From contig NZ_JBBMFK010000006.1 of the NCBI RefSeq assembly GCF_040096055.1, positions 89,087-153,086 on the forward strand: a DNA stretch of 64,000 bases, in the 5' to 3' direction. Origin of the DNA: Pseudoflavonifractor intestinihominis (GTDB taxonomy: Bacteria; Bacillota; Clostridia; Oscillospirales; Oscillospiraceae). This document shows positions 57,837 to 64,000 of the stretch, piece by piece; the stretch's first letter is position 1; the number at the start of each line of letters is the position of its first letter. The notes beneath the pieces are model-generated. The model was not told the origin of the DNA and did no database searches. It worked only from the letters and a program-made list of their open reading frames with translations. The translations under genes were made by a program, and so were the position numbers.

Positions 57837-58208
57837 ATGGCACGGGAAAAATTCCGCACCCTGACAGAGCAGATGTTCTATGTTCTGCTCAGTCTCCAGA
57901 CCGAGTGCTGCGGCATGGATGTGATGGAGCGGGTGGCGGACATGACCCAGGGCCGGGTGGCGGTAGGGCCGGGCACCCTGTACAACCTGCTGGAGGAGTT
58001 CGCCAAGGCGGGCATGATCCGGGAGACCAAGGTGGAGGGACGCAGGCGGAGCTACCTGATCACCCCGGCGGGCCGGGCGGCGCTGGCGGCGGAATATGAG
58101 CGGCTGGAGCGCCAGGCGGCGGACTACCGGCAGTACCGGCTGAACGAGGGAGAGGAGGACGGCCATGGTGAGACGGAGATACTGGCCGGAGCAGTTCCTG
58201 TACTATGA
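57837..58208 (+). CDS. PadR-family transcriptional regulator
   Basis: A 123-residue repressor with a PadR winged helix: LTEQMFYVLLSLQTECCGMDVMERV, then GPGTLYNLLEEFAKAGMI, and RRRSYLITPAGRAAL for the wing. The ATG follows AAGGAGGTGAG. The 3' end overlaps the DUF2812 gene by 44 bases, the common PadR-DUF2812 pairing of Firmicutes. It probably represses its own promoter through the palindrome upstream; the signal is unknown. Confidence 0.93.
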   Translation: MAREKFRTLTEQMFYVLLSLQTECCGMDVMERVADMTQGRVAVGPGTLYNLLEEFAKAGMIRETKVEGRRRSYLITPAGRAALAAEYERLERQAADYRQYRLNEGEEDGHGETEILAGAVPVL

Positions 58209-59508
58209 CGGCGAGGGCATTGCCCGGCATCTGGAGAAGATGGCGGCCAGGGGCTGGCGGCTGGAGAAGATCGGCGCTCTGTCCTGGCGCTATGGCCGGG
58301 CGGAGCCTGCCAAGGTGCACTGCGCCGTGACCTATTTCCCTGAAGCGTCGGAGTACAACCCCTATCCCACGGACAGCCAGGAGGAGTTTTACGACTACTG
58401 CCGGGAGGCGGGCTGGGAACTGGTGACCGAGTGGGACCAGATGCAGATTTTTTCCACCGAGCGGGTCCATCCCGTCCCCATCGAGACCGACGAGGCGGCC
58501 CGGGTACGGGTCATTCACAGGGCCATGCTGCGCAGGTTCCTGCCCGCCAACCTGCTGCTGTTTGCGCTGCTCGTGATTCAGTTGGGGATTTTCATCACAG
58601 GTGTTCTCCAAAATCCCGCCGCGAATCTGTCCAAACCATCCGTTCTGCTGATCACCCTGGCCCTGGCGCTGATGGGGCTGAGCGTGTTTCTGACTCTGAC
58701 AGGCTACCTGGCGTGGTACGTTCGGGCCAGGAAGGCGGCCGAAACAGGGAAACGTCTGGCAGGTACGGAGCAGAGGTTCCGCACACTGACCGTGGCGGTG
58801 GCGGCTCTGGGCGTGCTGTCCGTCGTATTTGCGGCGCTGAGCACAGCGGGCTCCAGGGGCGGCCCGTGGTATGCCCTACTGGTGACCGTGGAGGCGGCCG
58901 CCTTCGTCGCTCTGGTGGCCGGTGTGAAGGCGTATATGAGGCGGCGGGGCGTGGAGCGCAAACAAAACCGGATCATCACTCTGGCTGTGGCCGCTGGGCT
59001 GAGCCTGCTGATGATCAACGTCATTCCAGGGGCGGTCATCGGGCCCCGGGCTGCGGAGCTGCACATCGTTGACCGGACCGTCCTTCCTCTGGCGCTGGAG
59101 GACCTGGGCATCCCGGAGGAGGAGGGGCTGGTCAGCACCTGGGAGAGCAGAAGCTCTCCGCTGGTGGCGTTCAGGGCGGGAGAACAGAGCGGCCCATATG
59201 ACAGCGGTCTGCCCTGGCTGCGATATGAGGTATCCGACGTGAAGCTGCCCATGCTTTTCGATCTGTGCCTGGACGGCTATCTGGACCGCTACGACAATGA
59301 GTACGGCCGCCTTACAGGGGGACATTTCCGCCCCCTCAACGACCCGGCCTGGGACGCCGAGGTGTGGCAGGTGTGGGATGACGAGGGCCCCTGGCCCTAC
59401 TATCTGGCGTGTAAAGACGGCCGGATTGTGTGGCTCATGACGGACGACTTCCTGACGCCGGAGCAGACAAAAACCGCCTCGGAAAAGCTCTTTGGTGGGA
59501 CAATTTAG
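58165..59508 (+). CDS. DUF2812 membrane protein paired with PadR
   Basis: A 447-residue protein. The N-terminal DUF2812 domain (about 1-115) includes EGIARHLEKMAARGWRLEKI and YCREAGWELV. Four to five transmembrane helices follow (about 130-300), then a C-terminal extracellular or cytoplasmic tail of about 140 residues. The ATG follows GAGGAGG inside the padR gene. Function of DUF2812 proteins is not established; genetic pairing with PadR suggests a stress- or compound-responsive membrane module (inference). Confidence 0.85.
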   Translation: MVRRRYWPEQFLYYDGEGIARHLEKMAARGWRLEKIGALSWRYGRAEPAKVHCAVTYFPEASEYNPYPTDSQEEFYDYCREAGWELVTEWDQMQIFSTERVHPVPIETDEAARVRVIHRAMLRRFLPANLLLFALLVIQLGIFITGVLQNPAANLSKPSVLLITLALALMGLSVFLTLTGYLAWYVRARKAAETGKRLAGTEQRFRTLTVAVAALGVLSVVFAALSTAGSRGGPWYALLVTVEAAAFVALVAGVKAYMRRRGVERKQNRIITLAVAAGLSLLMINVIPGAVIGPRAAELHIVDRTVLPLALEDLGIPEEEGLVSTWESRSSPLVAFRAGEQSGPYDSGLPWLRYEVSDVKLPMLFDLCLDGYLDRYDNEYGRLTGGHFRPLNDPAWDAEVWQVWDDEGPWPYYLACKDGRIVWLMTDDFLTPEQTKTASEKLFGGTI

Positions 59509-59539
59509 GGAAAGTGTGAATTTGGAGGCAAAAAAGCCG

Positions 59540-59567
59540 TTGACAAACGGGGGAAATCTGCTACAAT
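59540..59567 (+). promoter_or_regulatory. Promoter of metK
   Basis: TTGACA (59540-59545), 16-base spacer and TACAAT (59562-59567), just before the SAM riboswitch. Confidence 0.85.
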
Positions 59568-59589
59568 ACATTTCGCAAAAGTGAATACG

Positions 59590-59685
59590 CCTTATCAAGA
59601 GCGGTGGAGGGAACGGCCCGATGAAGCCCGGCAACCTGCGCATGTCGCAAGGTGCCAAATCCGGCGAGAGAATCGAAAGATGAGG
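59590..59685 (+). ncRNA. SAM-I (S-box) riboswitch
   Basis: The SAM-I aptamer is recognisable by CTTATCAAGAG, GGTGGAGGGA, GGCCCGATGAA-CCCGGCAACC, then AAGGTGCCAAATCC and GATGAGG closing helix P1 with CCTTATC. SAM binding should favour the terminator just downstream, reducing metK expression when SAM is plentiful. Confidence 0.96.
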
Positions 59686-59700
59686 ATGGACTGACTCCAT

Positions 59701-59730
59701 GCGCTCCGCCGGACAGCGGAGCGCTTTTTT
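59701..59730 (+). terminator. SAM-riboswitch expression-platform terminator
   Basis: Nine-base arms GCGCTCCGC (59701-59709) and GCGGAGCGC (59716-59724), then T6, 45 bases before the metK ATG. Confidence 0.93.
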
Positions 59731-59775
59731 GTCCCCGCCATCCCCGCGGCAAACACAGAAAGGAAGAATGTTACT

Positions 59776-60957
59776 ATGGCACACCGTCTTTTCACCTCCG
59801 AGTCTGTTACGGAGGGACATCCCGATAAGATCTGCGACCAGATCTCCGATGCGGTTCTGGACGCTATCCTGGAGAAGGACCCCCAGGCCCGCGTGGCCTG
59901 TGAGACCACCGTCACCACCGGCATGGTCCACGTGATGGGCGAGATCTCCACCCACTGCTATGTGGACATCCCCCACATTGCCCGCCAGGTTATCCGGGAG
60001 ATCGGCTATGACCGGGCCAAGTACGGCTTTGACTGCGACACCTGCGCGGTCCTCACCTCCATCGACGAGCAGTCCCCCGACATCGCCATGGGCGTGGACA
60101 AGTCCCTGGAGGCCAAAGAGGGCGGCGCCGACGCCGAGCTGGAGAACGGCGCCGGCGACCAGGGCATGATGTTCGGCTACGCCTGCGACGAGACCCCCGA
60201 GCTGATGCCTCTGGCCATCTCCCTGGCCCACAAGCTGGCTTACCGCCTGGCTCAGGTCCGTAAGCAGGGGCTGGTGGACTACCTGCGGCCCGACGGCAAG
60301 AGCCAGGTCACCGTGGAGTACGACGAGAACGGCGTGCCCGTCCGGGTTGACACCGTGGTCATCTCCACCCAGCACAGCGCCGACGCCACCCTGGAGCAGA
60401 TCCGCAAGGACATGGTGGAGCTGGTCATCAAGCCCACCATCCCCGCCAATCTGCTGGACGAGAACACCAAGTACTTCGTCAATCCCACCGGCCGCTTCGT
60501 GGTGGGCGGTCCCCAGGGTGACTCCGGCCTGACCGGCCGCAAGATCATCGTGGATACCTACGGCGGCAGCGCCCCCCACGGCGGCGGCGCCTTCTCCGGC
60601 AAGGACCCCACCAAGGTGGACCGCTCCGCCGCCTACATGGCCCGCTACGTGGCCAAGAACATCGTGGCTGCCGGCCTGGCCAAGAAGTGCCAGATCGAGC
60701 TGGCCTACGCCATCGGCGTGGCTCACCCCGTGTCCGTCCTCATCGACACCTTCGGCACCGGCACCGTCTCCGACGAGGCCCTGTCCGCCGCTGTCAGCAA
60801 GGTCTTTGACCTGCGGCCCACCGCCATCATCCGCAAGCTGGACCTGCGCCGCCCCATCTACCGCCAGACCGCGGCCTACGGCCACTTCGGCCGCACCGAC
60901 GTGGATCTGCCCTGGGAGCGCACCGACATGACCGAGGCCCTGAAGGCCGCGCTGTAA
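59776..60957 (+). CDS. metK: S-adenosylmethionine synthetase
   Basis: Makes SAM from methionine and ATP. 393 residues with SESVTEGHPDKICDQISDAVLD at the N terminus, GAGDQGMMFGYA (ATP-binding hexapeptide region) and GGGAFSGKDPTKVDRSAAYMARY near the C terminus, all invariant motifs intact. The ATG follows AAAGGAAG. It is controlled by its own promoter and a SAM-I riboswitch and lies three genes from ahcY, so SAM synthesis and SAH removal are encoded close together. Confidence 0.98.
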   Translation: MAHRLFTSESVTEGHPDKICDQISDAVLDAILEKDPQARVACETTVTTGMVHVMGEISTHCYVDIPHIARQVIREIGYDRAKYGFDCDTCAVLTSIDEQSPDIAMGVDKSLEAKEGGADAELENGAGDQGMMFGYACDETPELMPLAISLAHKLAYRLAQVRKQGLVDYLRPDGKSQVTVEYDENGVPVRVDTVVISTQHSADATLEQIRKDMVELVIKPTIPANLLDENTKYFVNPTGRFVVGGPQGDSGLTGRKIIVDTYGGSAPHGGGAFSGKDPTKVDRSAAYMARYVAKNIVAAGLAKKCQIELAYAIGVAHPVSVLIDTFGTGTVSDEALSAAVSKVFDLRPTAIIRKLDLRRPIYRQTAAYGHFGRTDVDLPWERTDMTEALKAAL

Positions 60958-60982
60958 AACCCCCGGAACGGGAAGAAAAGCG

Positions 60983-61042
60983 TAGACAAAGGCAGAACTT
61001 TACGGTAAACTATAGGGGCAGACGCCATGCGTCTGCCCCTAT
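60983..61042 (+). promoter_or_regulatory. Promoter of the glycosyltransferase gene with 5' hairpin
   Basis: TAGACA (60983-60988), 17-base spacer and TAAACT (61006-61011). It is followed at once by a hairpin with arms ATAGGGGCAGACG and CGTCTGCCCCTAT (61012-61042), which may protect the mRNA 5' end or serve as the metK terminator. Confidence 0.6.
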
Positions 61043-61071
61043 CTCATGCTGAAAACAGGAGGCCGATTGAC

Positions 61072-62175
61072 GTGCTGAATGTCCTCTATCTCCTCAACTT
61101 CGCCGGCAAGGCCGGGACGGAGCGGTACGTGGAGACCCTGGTGAAGTACCTCAACCACAAGCATATCCGGGCCTTTTTCGCCTATAATCAGGGGGGATTG
61201 CTGGTGGAGCGGATGGAGGAGGCGGGCGTCCCCATCCGGCAGATCGACATGAACAGCCGCTTTGACTTCAAGGCGGCCAAGCGCCTGGCCAGCCTGTGCC
61301 AGGAGTGGAACATCGACGTGATCCACTGCCACTACCTGCGGGAGCACTATATCGCCCTGCTGGCCAAGCGGTACAACAAGCACATCCGGGTGGTGTACAC
61401 CAACCACTTTGTCCTGGCCAATAACGCTATTACCCGTCTGTCCAACAAGTGGATGGACAGGCGGCAGGACCAGATGATCGCCGTGTGCAATCTGGGCAAG
61501 CAGCAGCTCATCCGCAACGGCTGGAGCGCGGACCGGATCTCCGTCATCTTCAACGCGGTGGACCCCGCCGCCTGGGCCGGGGACCGGAGCGAGTCCACCC
61601 TGCGGCAGGAACTGGGCATTCCCGAGGACCGGTTCGTCATGCTGTGCGCCTCCCGGTTTGCCGACGACAAGGGCCACCACTACCTGCTGGAGTCGGTGAA
61701 GCGGCTCAAGGAGATCTCCGACGTGCCCTTCACCCTGGTTCTGGCGGGAGACGGCCCCCTGCTGGAGGAGCGGAAGGCCCAGGCCAGGGAGCTGGGGCTG
61801 GAGGACTGCGTCAAGTTCATCGGCTTCCGTAAGGACATCAAGAACCTGTACAAGGCCAGCGACCTGTATGTCAACTCCTCCCGGCACGAGGCCCTGTCCT
61901 TCCTCATCATCGAGGCCATGGCCGCCGGACTGCCCGTTGTGGTCACCGACATTGCCGGCAACCCGGACATCGTAAACGACCAGACCAACTGCGGCTTGCT
62001 GGCGGAGTACGACAACCCCGACTCCATGGCTGGCGCCCTCAAGCGGATGATGGAGGAGCCGGAGCTGCTGGCGCGCTGCCGTGCCAACGCCCTCAAGGCG
62101 GTGGACGACCGCTTTGAGGTCCACAAGATGGCGGAGGCCACCTTCCGTATCTACGAGAAGGCGGCTAAGAGGTAA
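61072..62175 (+). CDS. GT4-family glycosyltransferase
   Basis: A 367-residue cytoplasmic retaining glycosyltransferase. An N-terminal GT-B domain starts VLYLLNFAGKAGTERYVETL (sugar acceptor side). The C-terminal domain has the nucleotide-sugar site SRFADDKGHHYLLE and the E-x7-E motif HEALSFLIIEAMAAGLPVV. I chose GTG at 61072 because AGGAGG lies nine bases upstream; the upstream ATG would start inside the promoter hairpin. It is followed by an O-antigen-ligase-like gene, so the two probably act in cell-surface polysaccharide synthesis. The sugar transferred is unknown. Confidence 0.9.
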   Translation: MLNVLYLLNFAGKAGTERYVETLVKYLNHKHIRAFFAYNQGGLLVERMEEAGVPIRQIDMNSRFDFKAAKRLASLCQEWNIDVIHCHYLREHYIALLAKRYNKHIRVVYTNHFVLANNAITRLSNKWMDRRQDQMIAVCNLGKQQLIRNGWSADRISVIFNAVDPAAWAGDRSESTLRQELGIPEDRFVMLCASRFADDKGHHYLLESVKRLKEISDVPFTLVLAGDGPLLEERKAQARELGLEDCVKFIGFRKDIKNLYKASDLYVNSSRHEALSFLIIEAMAAGLPVVVTDIAGNPDIVNDQTNCGLLAEYDNPDSMAGALKRMMEEPELLARCRANALKAVDDRFEVHKMAEATFRIYEKAAKR

Positions 62176-62222
62176 TCCCGCCGCCCTGTCACAACTTTTC
62201 CACAAGATTGGAGCCTATGTCT

Positions 62223-63797
62223 ATGTCTGTCGCACAAAACAGTGCCCTGGTCCGCTTTTTTGCCGCCCTGTGGGCCGTCCTCAGTGACGGCTGGGCGGAC
62301 AGCGTGCCGGGGAAGATCCTCCGGCGGATCGAGATTGCCGTCCGCCATGGCGTGGAGGGCAGCGCCCTGTGCCAGTTCGTCTGGCGGGACGGCCGCATCC
62401 CCGGCGGCTGGCCGGAGAGCCTGACCTGCCGCATCGTTACCTTTATTATCAACATCCCCTGCATGATCCTCCAGTGGCTGTACAAGATCTGGAAGAACAT
62501 GTGGGACGGCAGCATCGCCTTCCGCATCGCCTCCGCCCTGGGCGGGGCCACCTTTGTGTTCCTGGGCCTGTCCATGCTGCTCATGCTGGTGGTGGACCAC
62601 GACAACTGGAACAACGCCTACACCCTGCTTTGCATGTACGGCGTGATGATGCTCTTCCTGGCCGGGTGCATGGCTCGGCCCAAGCACCGGCTGGACCTGG
62701 ACAAGATCGGTCCCTACTACACCCTGTTCATGGCCTTCGTGTGCTACGCCTTCCTCACCAGCCTGGGCACCGACTTCTCCTCCGGCCTGGTCAGCGGCGT
62801 TACCGGCAGCCTATCCTGGCGCTTCTTCGTCTTCCACGCCATTGCCTTCCTCATCACCGTTCTGACCGTGAGCTCGGTCCAGAAGGTGGAGCAGCTCCAG
62901 CTGGTGCTGGTGGTGTCCCTCTTCGGCCTGACTGTTGCCTCGATTTACGGCTGCTATCAGGGCTATATCGGCGTGGAGGTGGTGGCCTCCCAGCAGGACC
63001 TGATCCTCAACGCGGGCATGCCCGGCCGGGTCTACTCCTTCTTCGACAATCCCAATAACTACGCGGAAATTCTGGTCATGCTCATGCCCTTCCTGCTGGC
63101 CCTGTTCCTCAATGCCAGGGGCTGGCGGGGGAGAGTGCTGGCCGTGGTGGCGCTGGCCATCTGTGCGGCGGCCATCGGTCTGACCTACTCCCGCTCCGGC
63201 TGGATCGGTCTGGTCCTGGCTGTGGCGGTGTTCCTGGTGCTCCTGAACTGGCGCTTCCTGCCCCTCTTCATCGTGCTGGGCCTGCTGGCCCTGCCCTTCC
63301 TGCCCGAGAGCATCATGAACCGCATCCTCACCATCGGCAACATGAAGGACAGCTCCACCCGCTACCGCTTTGCCATCTATCAGGATGCGGCCTACCTCAT
63401 TGAGGACTACGGCCTGCGGGGCGTGGGCCTGGGCACCGACGTGATGCGGCAGGTGTTCAAGGTGTACCCCACCATGTACGACGGCAACTACCCCATCCAC
63501 ACCCACAACAACTACCTCCAGATGTGGGGCGAGCTGGGCTTCTTCGGCGCCCTGACCTATGTGGCCATGGTGCTCCACCAGCTGAAGGTGGGCGTCAAGA
63601 CCTACTACACCTGCACCGACCGCCGGATCAAGAACATCCTCTCCGCCGCTGTGGGCGCCTTCTTCGGCATCTCGGTCATCAGCGTGGCCGAGTACACCTG
63701 GTTCTATCCCCGCAATATGTTCGTCTACTTCTTCCTCTTCGGCGTCATCGCGGCCTGTGTCAAGCTCGCCCGCGCCAGACAGAGCGCCGAGGCATAA
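62223..63797 (+). CDS. O-antigen ligase/polymerase-like membrane protein (Wzy_C)
   Basis: A 524-residue membrane protein with about twelve hydrophobic segments and the Wzy_C/WaaL-type segment FFDNPNNYAEILVMLMPFL and HTHNNYLQMWGELGFFG, where the conserved histidine lies in the large periplasmic loop. It likely joins or polymerises polysaccharide chains made by the neighbouring glycosyltransferase. The ATG at 62223 has GGAG nine bases upstream; ATG at 62217 has only three bases and TTG at 62208 none. The first 100 residues are hydrophilic and unusual for the family. Ends at a strong terminator. Confidence 0.88.
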   Translation: MSVAQNSALVRFFAALWAVLSDGWADSVPGKILRRIEIAVRHGVEGSALCQFVWRDGRIPGGWPESLTCRIVTFIINIPCMILQWLYKIWKNMWDGSIAFRIASALGGATFVFLGLSMLLMLVVDHDNWNNAYTLLCMYGVMMLFLAGCMARPKHRLDLDKIGPYYTLFMAFVCYAFLTSLGTDFSSGLVSGVTGSLSWRFFVFHAIAFLITVLTVSSVQKVEQLQLVLVVSLFGLTVASIYGCYQGYIGVEVVASQQDLILNAGMPGRVYSFFDNPNNYAEILVMLMPFLLALFLNARGWRGRVLAVVALAICAAAIGLTYSRSGWIGLVLAVAVFLVLLNWRFLPLFIVLGLLALPFLPESIMNRILTIGNMKDSSTRYRFAIYQDAAYLIEDYGLRGVGLGTDVMRQVFKVYPTMYDGNYPIHTHNNYLQMWGELGFFGALTYVAMVLHQLKVGVKTYYTCTDRRIKNILSAAVGAFFGISVISVAEYTWFYPRNMFVYFFLFGVIAACVKLARARQSAEA

Positions 63798-63806
63798 GGC
63801 ATCATG

Positions 63807-63850
63807 ACAAAACAAGCGCCCGGACGGCATCGTCCGGGCGCTTGTTTTGT
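63807..63850. terminator. Bidirectional terminator after the polymerase gene
   Basis: Perfect 20-base arms starting ACAAAACAAGCGCCCGG (63807-63826 and 63831-63850) around GCAT. Confidence 0.9.
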
Positions 63851-63933
63851 CTCGGGACCGGCGGTCCATGGACAGAAAAATCCCCCGGGGACATGGTCGG
63901 GGGTCATAAGAAAGCAATATCGGTTTTCGCAGG

Positions 63934-63959
63934 AACGGCATGGCTTCGGTCATGCCGTT
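63934..63959 (-). terminator. Hairpin overlapping the stop of the partial gene
   Basis: Nine-base arms AACGGCATG/CATGCCGTT (63934-63942, 63951-63959) at the 3' end of the fragment gene on the minus strand. Confidence 0.5.
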
Positions 63960-64000
63960 TCCTGTTTCATCAGCTCGTCCACGGGGATAAATCCCACAAG
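63950..64000 (-). CDS. C-terminal fragment of a leftward gene cut by the window edge
   Basis: Only the last 16 residues are present, LVGFIPVDELMKQETA, then TGA. The LVGFIPVDEL segment resembles the end of a CBS domain repeat, but this is too short to identify the protein. Confidence 0.4.
   Translation of the reverse strand, partial: LVGFIPVDELMKQETA

Noticed and set aside
1..64000. CRISPR array, tRNA or rRNA genes
   Set aside because: No regularly spaced repeats and no recognisable tRNA or rRNA sequence were found by reading.

Overview
The window looks like a chromosomal segment of a high-GC, low-motility gut Firmicute, most likely Oscillospiraceae near Flavonifractor/Lawsonibacter (inference). 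The grounds are the G+C-rich codon use with GCC/CTG/GTG preference, strong AGGAGG ribosome sites, SLH-anchored exoenzymes, a type III glutamine synthetase, YesM/YesN sensor pairs and PadR-DUF2812 pairs. No rRNA, tRNA or CRISPR was seen.

Region 1 (1-6077) is the right part of an integrative mobilizable element lying against the 3' end of guaA. Read from guaA it holds an XRE regulator, a divergent excisionase-like HTH gene, a tyrosine integrase, a ribbon-helix-helix mobilization protein, a RepA-like AAA ATPase, a small conserved protein and a MobV relaxase. Its left end is outside the window. Two divergent promoters share an 8-bp repeat inside their spacers, which suggests a repressor switch.

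Region 2 (6075-14646) carries guaA and, divergent from it, a two-gene operon that I do not recognise as a described system. The first product is a 1742-residue protein with cold-shock-like domains, TPR-like helices and a STAND/AAA-type ATPase. The second is a 510-residue ATPase ending in a HEPN-like RNPVMH motif. It is the best candidate here for an undescribed, possibly defensive, machine.

Region 3 (14710-22635) has a MacB-like ABC exporter operon with a large CARDB-type surface protein, a two-component system and a YwaF-family membrane protein.

Region 4 (22665-45138) is a galactose/mucin-glycan region. It has mglB-mglA-mglC, then yesN-yesM and two further sugar-binding proteins, then a very large SLH-anchored GH101 endo-alpha-N-acetylgalactosaminidase whose signal-peptide start is interrupted by an in-frame TAG. 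After these come an ECF sigma factor with its membrane partner and a frameshifted Cthe_2159-like carbohydrate-binding lipoprotein. GH101 would release Gal-GalNAc from mucin and the Mgl system would import galactose (inference).

Region 5 (45183-64000) is housekeeping: an FAD oxidoreductase, purF, type III glutamine synthetase, glutamate synthase with a promoter-terminator leader, a rhomboid-like protein lacking the catalytic motif, S-adenosylhomocysteine hydrolase, PadR-DUF2812, metK under a SAM-I riboswitch, a GT4 glycosyltransferase and an O-antigen-ligase-like polymerase. A gene fragment runs off the right edge.
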